NCBI GenBank assembly: GCA_028292345.1
Contig: JAQGMN010000125.1
Span: forward strand, 1-9,217
DNA from: Polaromonas sp.
GTDB lineage: Bacteria > Pseudomonadota > Gammaproteobacteria > Burkholderiales > Burkholderiaceae_C
Reading direction: 5' to 3'
DNA: 9,217 nt
Shown here: positions 1 to 5,845 of the stretch, piece after piece
Numbering within the stretch: the first letter of the stretch is position 1
Layout: every line of letters starts with the position of its first letter
Notes under the pieces: generated by a model
The model's database searches: none
Seen by the model: the letters and a program-made list of their open reading frames with translations, nothing else
What the model was told of the DNA's origin: nothing
Made by a program: the position numbers and the translations under genes

Positions 1-2
1 GC

Positions 3-284
3 GGCCTGACCCTGTCAGCCCATGCGGGCTGCTACAGCGTGTACAACCCTGCCGGCAAGCTGATCTTCCAGTCGAGCGAGGCGCCGGTGGACACCCGGTA
101 TGACTACCATCGCACCGTGCCCCAGCGATTTGGCCAGGGCGCGACGCTGGTCTACGTCAACGACGAGGAGCGCTGCCCGGGCATGGACACGCTGGTCAGC
201 AGTGTGTCGGGCTCCAGTCCCGGTCGCGTCACAGGAACGGGTGGCAGAACCCCGGGCAGGCCAGGGCGGGCCGACAGGGGCTGA
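3..284 (+). CDS. Small secreted protein, unknown function (5' end outside window)
   Basis: The reading frame is open from the left edge to a TGA at 282-284, so the true start lies outside the window. The first visible residues, LTLSAHAG then CYSVYNP, look like the end of a signal peptide h-region with an A-H-A signal peptidase I site. The mature protein would then begin near the Cys and be exported to the periplasm. Visible features are the segment around GKLIFQSSEAPVD, a second Cys in ERCPGMD about 50 residues later (a possible disulfide partner), and a low-complexity Gly/Arg/Pro tail of about 30 residues. From recall it resembles an uncharacterised family of small secreted proteins common in Burkholderiales; I cannot name a function. 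A GTG at 39 is a possible internal start, but it would remove the apparent signal peptide, so I prefer a 5'-truncated gene. The poorly conserved-looking tail could also reflect loss of an earlier stop. Confidence 0.6.
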   Translation, partial: GLTLSAHAGCYSVYNPAGKLIFQSSEAPVDTRYDYHRTVPQRFGQGATLVYVNDEERCPGMDTLVSSVSGSSPGRVTGTGGRTPGRPGRADRG

Positions 285-370
285 ACCGGAGGCCCGGCAA
301 CCGCAAGGTATTGCCTCACAACCGGGACGCTAGTATCGTGGCGGGGCGCAACCCACCCACAGGAGTCCCC

Positions 371-553
371 ATGCCCGAGAACCCACCCCCCTTCAAACCG
401 CTGGACCCCGGTCGCATCGACATCATTGACCGGGAGGAACTGGCGTACTGGAGCAAGGAATTCCACTGCACCGAGCCCGAACTCGCGGAAGCGGTGACCC
501 GGGTCGGCGAACACGTCGCGGCGGTACGCGAGTACCTGGCGTCCCGCAAATAA
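371..553 (+). CDS. DUF3606 family small protein
   Basis: This 60-residue protein has the layout I associate with DUF3606: a Pro-rich N-terminus, then GRIDI at 14-18, a conserved-looking W27 in LAYWSKEF, an acidic helix from about 35, and the closing VGEHVAAVREYL at 45-56. The family is small, probably cytoplasmic and helical, with no established function, though it is widespread in Proteobacteria. I chose the ATG at 371 because AGGAG at 361-365 sits 5 nt before it; the longer in-frame GTG start at 311 lacks such a site and adds residues unlike the family. A TAGTAT at 331-336 could be a -10 box, but no convincing -35 accompanies it, so I do not list a promoter. It has no signal peptide or membrane segment. 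It stands alone: the gene to its left ends 86 bp upstream and the next gene faces it. Confidence 0.8.
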   Translation: MPENPPPFKPLDPGRIDIIDREELAYWSKEFHCTEPELAEAVTRVGEHVAAVREYLASRK

Positions 554-611
554 GCCCACGGGACAACGGCGCTCCTCGCGCATGCCGGACGCGCTGCCGG
601 GATGAACCAAC

Positions 612-640
612 AAAAAAAGCCGGCTGAAAATCCAGCCGGC
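612..640 (-). terminator. Rho-independent terminator of the crystallin/glycine-zipper gene
   Basis: An 8-bp perfect stem (619-626 paired with 633-640, GCCGGCTG/CAGCCGGC) encloses a 6-nt loop. Read on the minus strand it is followed immediately by seven U residues (618-612). It lies 50 bp beyond the stop codon at 691, so it closes the minus-strand unit. On the plus strand the hairpin is followed by CCGTGC rather than a U run, so it is not expected to terminate the DUF3606 gene efficiently. Confidence 0.88.
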
Positions 641-690
641 CCGTGCATTTCACGTCAATTCCAAAGCAGCGATCGCTGCGCTGCTTCCGT

Positions 691-1812
691 TCAGACGCGG
701 GGTTCGCCCTGGCCGTTCACCGTGATGGTCCGGCCCGGCTGCGACGTGGTCTGGATCGTGTGCTCCTGGCCCCGGAAGGTGTAGGTCACATCCCAGAACT
801 CGGTCTTGGCCTGGCTTGGCACGCTCTCGCATTTCTGCACATCCTGGCCCGCCACCTGCGGGGCCGGGGTGCGGCCCACATTGGCGCCCACCGCCGCGCC
901 CGCCACGGCGCCGCCGACCGTCGCAATCTGCTTGCCGGTTCCGCCGCCGACCTGATGGCCGAGCACGCCGCCAATCAGGGCCCCGGCCAGTGCGCCGCCG
1001 ATGTTGTAGTTGGCGCCCGGCTGTGCCGCGACAGGCTCGCGCTCCATCCAGCAACGCTTTTCAGGCGCGGCCAGCACGGCGCGCACCGAGGTGACATCGA
1101 CGTCGTAGAGGCGCTCCTCGGTGCGGCGGCGGTTGTCGTACACCGGCGCCGGCAGCGGCGCGTAACGCTCGTTGCCGATTCGCGCATTGGCGGCCACGCC
1201 GCGGATCGACGACACCCGGTCCTCCATGCCCATCGACACCAGCGACGCATAGCGGCCCGGCCGCAGCACCACGCAGCGGCCGCCGAACCGGACGTTTTCG
1301 CACACTTCCCACTGGTCGCCCAGCACCACGACCGACGAAGCCCGGTCGTTGAAGCCGTAGCGGGTGAAATCGTCGATCTGGCTCTGCGCGGTGAACGACT
1401 GACCCTGGAAGTTTTCATTCGCGTAAAAAATCACCTGGGCGTTGGACGGCACGGCAGCGGCCACCGGCGCGTAACGGCTTTCATCGATCCGTTCGTTGCG
1501 GTCCACCGCGCGGACAGAGGCCACGCGCTGCGTGAGTCCCAGCGCCGCCAGCGACGGGTACTGGCCCGGGCGCAGCACGGTGCAGTGGCCGCCAAAGCGC
1601 GGCCGCTCACAGACCTCCCACAGCTTGCCGGCAACGATGACCGAGGCCGCCCTGTCATTGAAGCCGGACTGCCTGAGGTTGTCGACGGGCCGGTCGGTGG
1701 TGAAGGTGGCGCCCTTGTAGTTGTCGTTCTGGTAGAACGTGGCCTGCGCCATGGCCTGGCCAGCCGCCGCCAGGGCTGCAATCGCCAGGGTTGTCTTGAA
1801 GAGGGATGTCAT
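691..1812 (-). CDS. Exported protein with two beta/gamma-crystallin modules and a glycine-zipper segment
   Basis: A signal peptide (1-22, ending AMA before QATF) exports this 373-residue protein. Two beta/gamma-crystallin-like modules follow (about 24-103 and 127-206). They share FYxNxN openings, FNDRAxS motifs (51-57 and 154-160), WEVCE and RFGG(H/R)C(T/V)VLRPG. Crystallin calcium sites follow [ND][ND]xx[ST]S: NDRASS (155-160) fits exactly, NDRAAS (52-57) lacks one hydroxyl, and EDRVSS (197-202) is a near match. The linker is duplicated too (ERIDESRYAP at 107-116, ARIGNERYAP at 210-219). Residues 271-313 form a Gly/Ala-rich double membrane-spanning segment of the glycine-zipper 2TM type (Rick_17kDa/SlyB-like). 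The C-terminus (339-367) looks like a small beta domain. It probably resides in the cell envelope; a structural or stress role is inference. The start has AGGA at 1826-1823 on the minus strand. It lies 100 bp downstream of the RcnB-like gene with no terminator between them, so read-through is plausible. Confidence 0.87.
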   Translation of the reverse strand: MTSLFKTTLAIAALAAAGQAMAQATFYQNDNYKGATFTTDRPVDNLRQSGFNDRAASVIVAGKLWEVCERPRFGGHCTVLRPGQYPSLAALGLTQRVASVRAVDRNERIDESRYAPVAAAVPSNAQVIFYANENFQGQSFTAQSQIDDFTRYGFNDRASSVVVLGDQWEVCENVRFGGRCVVLRPGRYASLVSMGMEDRVSSIRGVAANARIGNERYAPLPAPVYDNRRRTEERLYDVDVTSVRAVLAAPEKRCWMEREPVAAQPGANYNIGGALAGALIGGVLGHQVGGGTGKQIATVGGAVAGAAVGANVGRTPAPQVAGQDVQKCESVPSQAKTEFWDVTYTFRGQEHTIQTTSQPGRTITVNGQGEPRV

Positions 1813-1834
1813 GTGGGTGTTTTCCTGTGGACAG

Positions 1835-1854
1835 GACCGGCACTGTCGCCGGTC
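1835..1854 (-). repeat. Inverted repeat in the leader of the crystallin gene
   Basis: GACCGG (1835-1840) and CCGGTC (1849-1854) form a perfect 6-bp stem around an 8-nt loop, 22 bp upstream of the start codon at 1812. There is no U run on the minus strand, so it is not an intrinsic terminator. It could be an mRNA stem-loop affecting processing or translation between the two minus-strand genes, or simply chance in GC-rich DNA. Confidence 0.3.
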
Positions 1855-1912
1855 TGAAGTGGTGAAGCGTTCTGCGCAAATGGCCGTATGTGTTTGTTCA
1901 GGCTGATTGGGC

Positions 1913-2443
1913 TCAGCCGAGCAGGCCCACGATGATGTCGACGATCAGGTTGTTTTGCTGCTGCACCAGGACGATGTCGCCGCCAATGCGCGCATACCGG
2001 TAGCCGTAAGGCGCGGGAGGCAAGTGCCGAAGCACCGGCGGTGCCACGGAGTAAACCGTCACCCCCCGGGGCACCGGCTGGCCGACAGACCAGTTCCTGG
2101 CCTGGCCCGGAGGCATGCAGCCGTTGTGTTTCCTGGCCAGGCCGGGCGGGCAATTTTTGCCGCCTCCGTAGTTCTGGCTGTAGTACTGCCTGGCATAGGT
2201 GCGCTGCGTGTCGTTGAAATAGGTGCCAGGCTGCACGTTCTCGCGCTGGCGCTTCGCCATCTTTTTACCGGCCTTGTCGGGCTTGGCGTGGTGCTCCTCG
2301 GAATATTTACCGTGGCCCTTGTCCTTGTGTTTGTCCTTGCCGTGCCCCTCGTCGCCGTGGTCCCTGGCAAAGCCGGACCCCGCCATGAAAAGAGAGGCAA
2401 TGGCCAGCGCGACAAGGCGATGGGAGTGGGTGGAACGGGTCAT
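1913..2443 (-). CDS. RcnB/CigR-like periplasmic protein with His-rich N-terminus
   Basis: The chosen start at 2443 gives 176 residues with an ordinary signal peptide (1-26, h-region LVALAIASLFMAG, cleavage FA before RD). The upstream in-frame ATG at 2521 would add 26 residues ahead of it. The mature N-terminus is highly charged and His-rich: His 29, 34, 39 and 44 are spaced exactly five apart, followed by H51-H52. A repeated CPPGLARK...GCMPPGQAR segment (98-116) comes next, then a C-terminal beta-hairpin-like domain (about 147-176; YRYARIGGDIVLV, ending IVDIIVGLLG). This ending matches the RcnB / anti-virulence regulator CigR families as I recall them. E. coli RcnB is periplasmic and needed for Ni/Co homeostasis; metal binding here is inferred from the histidines. 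The Shine-Dalgarno is weak (GGA in the leader). The crystallin-type gene follows on the same strand. No rcnA-like efflux gene is present in the window, so a direct nickel role is unproven. Confidence 0.8.
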   Translation of the reverse strand: MTRSTHSHRLVALAIASLFMAGSGFARDHGDEGHGKDKHKDKGHGKYSEEHHAKPDKAGKKMAKRQRENVQPGTYFNDTQRTYARQYYSQNYGGGKNCPPGLARKHNGCMPPGQARNWSVGQPVPRGVTVYSVAPPVLRHLPPAPYGYRYARIGGDIVLVQQQNNLIVDIIVGLLG

Positions 2444-2519
2444 GGCGGGGTCCAGGCAGTGGTAAACCTGTGTAACGGCTGCCAGTGCATGAAAGTTGAC
2501 CCCGGCGAAGGTAAAGAGC

Positions 2520-2547
2520 AATATAAAGACCGGTCGATGAGGCGCAA
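2520..2547 (-). promoter_or_regulatory. Possible sigma70 promoter for the RcnB-like gene
   Basis: On the minus strand TTGCGC (2547-2542) and TATATT (2525-2520) are separated by 16 bp. The -10 box matches consensus at 5 of 6 positions, the -35 at only 3. It would start transcription near 2513, about 70 nt before the start codon at 2443. The AT-rich patch stands out in this GC-rich divergent region, but nothing else supports it. Confidence 0.35.
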
Positions 2548-2607
2548 ACCGGCCCGGACGGGCTGGCGCGGGGATGATGAATGCTCCATTTCCAGGATGC
2601 TTCCATC

Positions 2608-2635
2608 GTCCTACAGGACAGCCGCACCCTGCGGC
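2608..2635 (+). repeat. Two tandem short stem-loops upstream of the secreted-protein gene
   Basis: GTCC-TACA-GGAC (2608-2619) is followed after 1 nt by GCCGCA-CCC-TGCGGC (2621-2635). Both are perfect inverted repeats with tiny loops, ending 32 bp before the preferred start at 2668. The second hairpin is followed by CTAACATGGTCTTTCC rather than a uniform U run, so it is at best a poor terminator. They may structure the leader mRNA or serve as protein-binding half-sites; the role is unknown. Confidence 0.4.
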
Positions 2636-2667
2636 CTAACATGGTCTTTCCTTTCACGAAAAATCCC

Positions 2668-3522
2668 ATGCCTACCGTCAAAATGCCCGCAAGCTCCTTG
2701 TATTTTGTGCGCGCCGCGAAGCGAATGGCATGGATCTGCCTTGCCGCAACGGCCTGCCTGAATGCGGCGGCGCAGGGCAATGGCAGCGGCGATCTCCCGG
2801 CGGTGACGATCTCGGCCAAGGCGAACCCCGACCCTGTCGAAAAATCCTATCGAAAAATGATCCGCGGAATGGACCTGTTCGAGCAGGAGCGCGGCCGGCT
2901 GTCGCCTAACGGTTCGCTGCGCTTCAAGCTGCTGCCGCGCCGGCCGGACACCGATTTGAGCCGCATCGAGATGGAAGTCATCGGCACCACGGTGGATTTT
3001 CCGGTGCCGATTGCGCCGGACCAGACATTCACGCTGGCGCGCCACCAGAAGGCGTATGACGAAAATGCCCAGGTCTCGCCCAACCGGCGGGCGCAAAGCA
3101 TGACCTGGCGCACCGAGATCAAGACCCCCGGCCTGCCGCCCGGCACCCGGCGCCTCGGGGATCTGCGGCTGGAATGCCGGGTGGGCATGGAATCCGGCCT
3201 GATTTCCAACCGCAGCAACATCGTGGGCCGCATGGTCAAGGCCCTGCTGGGCACGCCGGCCTACTGCGACCGGCAGGTGCCGCTCTACCTGTTCTTTGCC
3301 GAGCGGCCGCTGTTCAGCGTGGCCCTGGTCGCCGGCCCGCGCCGCGAAATCCTGTCCATCGACATGCTCTACGCGGCCGCCAGCGACGACCCGAAGCTCC
3401 AGGACGAACTGCCGTATTGCGATTGCGAGGTGCTGGTGGACCGCACCTACGTTTTGCCGCTGGGCGACCGCAGCTGGCCCGACGACACGCGGGTCGAATT
3501 TGAGTACATGGAGGATGAATGA
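2668..3522 (+). CDS. Secreted protein of unknown function, coupled to a lipoprotein gene
   Basis: From the ATG at 2668 the product is 284 residues with a long basic n-region (K and R residues through AAKR), a hydrophobic core MAWICLAATACLNAAA and a likely cleavage before QG near residue 35. It should therefore be periplasmic or exported. The mature part begins with LPAVTISAKANPDPVEKSYRK, then a mixed alpha/beta region of about 240 residues with no catalytic motif I recognise. It contains several cysteines, including a YCDCEV pair near the C-terminus, and a very acidic end (EFEYMEDE). From recall, proteins like this are annotated as hypothetical in Comamonadaceae. The start is uncertain: in-frame ATGs at 2581, 2641, 2683 and 2725 also exist and none has a strong Shine-Dalgarno. 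Only starts at or before 2725 retain the signal peptide core. Its stop overlaps the next start (ATGA), so the two products are probably made together and may act together in the envelope. Confidence 0.75.
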   Translation: MPTVKMPASSLYFVRAAKRMAWICLAATACLNAAAQGNGSGDLPAVTISAKANPDPVEKSYRKMIRGMDLFEQERGRLSPNGSLRFKLLPRRPDTDLSRIEMEVIGTTVDFPVPIAPDQTFTLARHQKAYDENAQVSPNRRAQSMTWRTEIKTPGLPPGTRRLGDLRLECRVGMESGLISNRSNIVGRMVKALLGTPAYCDRQVPLYLFFAERPLFSVALVAGPRREILSIDMLYAAASDDPKLQDELPYCDCEVLVDRTYVLPLGDRSWPDDTRVEFEYMEDE

Positions 3523-3905
3523 AGAGCGTCATTCCGCCGCCTGTTTACTTCAGGGGCTTGCTGGCCATCGCTGTGCTGGCATCATGCCTGTGGCTGGCCG
3601 GGTGCGCCGGCCCTTTCGGTTTGCCAGGCGCGGAAGGCGCCACATCTCCATTTCGCGACCCCGGCCTGTCGATGCAGGCCGCGAGCGAAGCCGTCGCCAT
3701 CGGCCAATCCACCCAGCAGGAGGTGATGGCGGCGCTGGGCCCGGCCACCGTCGTCAGGTTCGACAGCGGATATGAAGTCTGGGTCTACCGCAGGAATCCG
3801 CTCAGGAGCGAGGCGTCGAATGCCGAATTCGTCATTCTGTTCGCGCCGTCCGGGATTGTGAAAAAAACGCGGATTCGGCCGGCTTACGGCAAACAGGGCT
3901 CTTGA
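3519..3905 (+). CDS. Lipoprotein with BamE/SmpA-like domain
   Basis: This 128-residue protein has a type II signal peptide: basic start, hydrophobic stretch LLAIAVLASCLWLAG, and lipobox LAGC with Cys at 29. Residue +2 is Ala, so outer-membrane sorting is expected. After a linker, residues 61-119 have the order seen in BamE/SmpA-OmlA-like domains: IGQSTQQEVMAALGPA (helix and turn), then YEVWVYRR and EFVILFAPSGIVKKTRI as beta strands. BamE itself is an accessory of the BAM outer-membrane assembly machine. This protein is only BamE-like and its partner is not known; the gene context suggests the secreted protein encoded just upstream. The start is well supported: GGAGGA (3510-3515) lies inside the end of the upstream gene, and the ATG overlaps its TGA by 4 bp, indicating translational coupling. 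I see no terminator directly after it. Confidence 0.82.
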   Translation: MKSVIPPPVYFRGLLAIAVLASCLWLAGCAGPFGLPGAEGATSPFRDPGLSMQAASEAVAIGQSTQQEVMAALGPATVVRFDSGYEVWVYRRNPLRSEASNAEFVILFAPSGIVKKTRIRPAYGKQGS

Positions 3906-4113
3906 CCCGGATGGCTCACGGGCCAAACCGGATGCCGCCGGCCGGCAATGGGTTGACAGTCAGCCACAAGAGGCTCTGGCAAAAAGGTGCGTTTTTCGTT
4001 CAGCCTGCACCACGAATGTGCACAGCGGCGGGCACGAACGGTTCACCGACGGTTCCGCATCAAAAAATCATTCCTCACCGGTCACCTTTCTAGCGAGCCG
4101 TCAGGCGTAAAAA

Positions 4114-4137
4114 ATCTTCTTTTTCATTGGAGAAGAT
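4114..4137. repeat. Inverted repeat ATCTTCT-N10-AGAAGAT
   Basis: Perfect 7-bp arms (4114-4120 and 4131-4137) flank a 10-bp centre. In DNA this has the shape of a dimer-binding site about 1.6 helical turns long; in RNA it would be a weak AU-rich hairpin. It lies about 125 bp upstream of the regulator start. It could be an upstream activator site or the end of a leader structure; no further support is visible. Confidence 0.35.
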
Positions 4138-4205
4138 CGACAAGGCCGAGGCCCTTCCCATCCACGGCAAGGGTTCACCCTAATGGAAATCAAATCGCGC
4201 CTGCC

Positions 4206-4258
4206 TAGACTGGCGCAACAATTGCATTGTAAAAATTACACAGAAGTAAAAATTTAAC
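4206..4258 (+). promoter_or_regulatory. Promoter/operator region of the XRE-cupin regulator
   Basis: Two 13-bp palindromes of identical 5-3-5 design overlap by 3 bp: ACAAT-TGC-ATTGT (4218-4230) and TGTAA-AAA-TTACA (4228-4240). GTAAAAATT occurs at 4229-4237 and again at 4246-4254, a 17-bp period, and the second copy is part of an imperfect palindrome ending at 4258, just before the start codon at 4263. A weak promoter can be drawn as TAGACT (4206-4211) and TAAAAA (4230-4235) with an 18-bp spacer, which would place the palindromes in and after the spacer. XRE-type regulators commonly bind short palindromes near their own promoter, so autoregulation is the natural reading. Which protein binds is inference. 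Confidence 0.45.
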
Positions 4259-4262
4259 ATTC

Positions 4263-4976
4263 ATGGTCATGACCGAACCGCCTTCCCCCTCTGCCCATAC
4301 TGGAGCCGAACAGACCGGGCCATGGAAGTCTGCGCCTTCATCCCCTGCATTCCCTGCCCAGCGGATCAACTCCGTGATCGACCTCTGGCTGGGAGAGCAA
4401 GTGCGCCACCGCAGAAAAGCGCTCGGACGGCCCCTGCAGCAGGTCGCGCAGGGTTGCGGCATTTCGGTCAGCCTGCTCAGCCAGATTGAACGCGGATTGC
4501 GCTCCATTTCGCTGCGAACGCTTGAAGCGCTGTCGAAGGAATTGCAGTTGCCGCTGGAAACGCTGATCCGAAACACCCAGCACGACCAGAACGAAGGCGC
4601 ATCGGAGCGCGCCGTGGTGCGCGCCGGCAAGCACCAGCGCATCGACCTGGGCGACAAGGGCATCCACAAGGAAAAGCTGACGCCGCCGGGCTCGACCGGT
4701 GGCGTTGAGCTGTACCGGGCCGTGATCGAGCCGGGCGGCTCCACGGGCGATGCGCTGTTTTTCACCCACAAGGGCGAGCAGGTCGGCTATGTGGTCGAGG
4801 GCCAGCTTGAACTGTTCATCCAGAACCATCTTTACCGGCTGCAGGGCGGCGACAGCTTTTGCTATGACGGCGTGACACCGCGCCGGTGGCGCAACCCCGG
4901 CCCCGCGGTCACCACGGTGCTCTGGGCCATTTCCCGCGCGCCCAAGTCATCAACCCCTTCCACGGCCACCCCATGA
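4263..4976 (+). CDS. XRE-family transcriptional regulator with C-terminal cupin domain
   Basis: The 237-residue protein has a flexible Pro/Ser-rich N-terminal extension (1-40), an XRE/HTH_3 domain (about 43-103; LGEQVRHRRKALG, turn around QQVAQGCGIS, recognition helix SVSLLSQIERG at 68-78), and a cupin_2 domain (about 150-224; H169-x-x-E172, GYVVEG, GDSFCY, RRWRN). This is the architecture of PuuR/SutR-type regulators, which sense small molecules through the cupin and control uptake and catabolism genes. The canonical PH of the second cupin motif is PR here (R207), so the usual metal site may be altered. The start at 4263 has no clear Shine-Dalgarno; an ATG at 4269 is equally possible. It ends 71 bp before the binding-protein gene on the same strand, so it probably regulates the downstream transporter-oxidase genes and itself, with operator-like repeats upstream. 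Whether it represses or activates cannot be told. Confidence 0.88.
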   Translation: MVMTEPPSPSAHTGAEQTGPWKSAPSSPAFPAQRINSVIDLWLGEQVRHRRKALGRPLQQVAQGCGISVSLLSQIERGLRSISLRTLEALSKELQLPLETLIRNTQHDQNEGASERAVVRAGKHQRIDLGDKGIHKEKLTPPGSTGGVELYRAVIEPGGSTGDALFFTHKGEQVGYVVEGQLELFIQNHLYRLQGGDSFCYDGVTPRRWRNPGPAVTTVLWAISRAPKSSTPSTATP

Positions 4977-5047
4977 AACGCCGCCAGGGCTGGCCCCCTT
5001 GCTACAGCGGCATGATTTTTCACCCGACAGACAAAAGGAAACGCACC

Positions 5048-5800
5048 ATGAAACTCGCAACGCTTGCATCCGCCCTTCTCGTGACGTTCACGCTGTCCCT
5101 GGCGGACACCGCCTCGGCCCAGACCGTGCTGAAGGTCGGCTCCACGCCCACAGGCACGCCCTTCACCTTCCTGGACACCAAGACCAACACCATCGACGGC
5201 GTGATGGTCGACATCGTCAATGCGGTCGGCAAGGAAGCCGGCTTCGGTGTGCAGATCGAGCCCATGCAGTTTTCAGCCCTGATTTCGTCGCTCACATCCA
5301 AGCGCATCGACATGATCTCGGCCGCGATGTTCATCACCCCGACACGCCAGGAGGTGGTGGACTTCTCCCTGCCCATCTACAGCTACGGCGAGGGGGTGGT
5401 CGTGCCCAAGCAGGACACGGTCGCCTACCAGGCCATGGCCGACCTCAAGGGCAAACGGGTGGGGGTGCAGGTCGGCACCGCCTTTGTCGAGCCGCTGCAA
5501 AAGAGCGGCCTGTTTTCCGAGGTCAAGCTTTATGAAACCACCTCCGACCTGATGCGCGACGCCAACGCAGGCCGCATCGACGCGGGCGTGCTCGACTACC
5601 CGATTGCGGCTTTTGCCGTTGCCAAGGGCCAGTTTCCCAACCTGCGCATGGTCACGACCTTCAAGCCGACCATGGTCAACAGCATCGGCATGGCCACCCG
5701 CAAGGGCGACACCGAGCTGATGGGCAAGATCAATGCGGCGCTGACCAAGCTCAAGGCCAATGGCGCGATCGACGGCATCCTGAAAAAGTGGGGCCTGTGA
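5048..5800 (+). CDS. Periplasmic amino-acid-type substrate-binding protein (ABC importer)
   Basis: This 250-residue member of SBP_bac_3 (family 3 solute-binding proteins) captures a ligand in the periplasm and delivers it to the permease encoded next. A signal peptide (1-24, ending ASA before Q) precedes the bilobed domain: LKVGSTPTGTPFTFLD (28-43), GVMVDIVNAV, ISAAMFITPTRQEVVDFS (90-107), the crossover region DLKGKRVGVQVGT (132-144) and AGVLDYPIA (179-187). In this family the Arg of the TPxR motif (R100) typically binds the ligand alpha-carboxylate and an Asp like D183 the alpha-amino group; both are present, which favours an amino-acid-like ligand. I chose 5048 because AAGGA (5035-5039) lies 8 nt upstream and the signal peptide starts exactly there. 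The frame is open back to 4886, but that part overlaps the regulator gene and is not coding. The ligand is unknown. Confidence 0.92.
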   Translation: MKLATLASALLVTFTLSLADTASAQTVLKVGSTPTGTPFTFLDTKTNTIDGVMVDIVNAVGKEAGFGVQIEPMQFSALISSLTSKRIDMISAAMFITPTRQEVVDFSLPIYSYGEGVVVPKQDTVAYQAMADLKGKRVGVQVGTAFVEPLQKSGLFSEVKLYETTSDLMRDANAGRIDAGVLDYPIAAFAVAKGQFPNLRMVTTFKPTMVNSIGMATRKGDTELMGKINAALTKLKANGAIDGILKKWGL

Positions 5801-5845
5801 GTCCCGGCTGAACCCTAAAGCGCTTCCTACCGAAAAAGACTAACT

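Larger units (their letters stand above)
3906..4262. other. 357-bp intergenic region before the cupin regulator
   Basis: There is no convincing coding frame; the longest open frame here (63 codons from 3902) has no domain-like sequence. The left two-thirds is GC-rich and carries small repeats only: CCGGCCGG (3938-3945), a direct repeat ACGGTTC (4038-4044 and 4049-4055), and TGCAC-N7-GTGCA (4006-4022). The right end (about 4218-4262) is strikingly AT-rich and holds operator-like repeats, listed separately. The length exceeds what one promoter needs, so a small RNA or distal regulatory sites are possible but not shown. Confidence 0.6.

Noticed and set aside
643..1857. 404-codon plus-strand open frame opposite the crystallin/glycine-zipper gene
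   Set aside because: The translation is Arg/His/Ala-rich with no domain, whereas the minus strand encodes a signal peptide, two crystallin modules and a glycine zipper followed by a matching terminator. Long antisense frames are common in GC-rich coding DNA.
1907..2761. 284-codon plus-strand open frame across the RcnB-like gene and the divergent region
   Set aside because: It is antisense to a recognisable exported protein and runs through the divergent promoter region; its hydrophobic runs are the complement of charged His/Lys/Asp codons.
2668..3522. LPAVTISAK near the mature N-terminus resembles a TonB box
   Set aside because: The protein is far too short for a TonB-dependent receptor and shows no plug or barrel; a short hydrophobic motif alone is not evidence.
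3953..3958. Perfect TTGACA that could be a -35 box
   Set aside because: No acceptable -10 hexamer lies 16-18 bp downstream (the sequence there is CTGGCA-like), and it is 300 bp from the next gene.
4886..5047. N-terminal extension of the binding-protein frame back to 4886
   Set aside because: It overlaps the end of the regulator gene, adds 54 residues ahead of a complete signal peptide, and the 5048 start has its own AAGGA site.
5818..5825. Palindrome AAGCGCTT between the binding-protein and permease genes
   Set aside because: It is only 8 bp, has no loop or U run, and lies in a 45-bp gap inside an apparent operon; chance is the simplest explanation.
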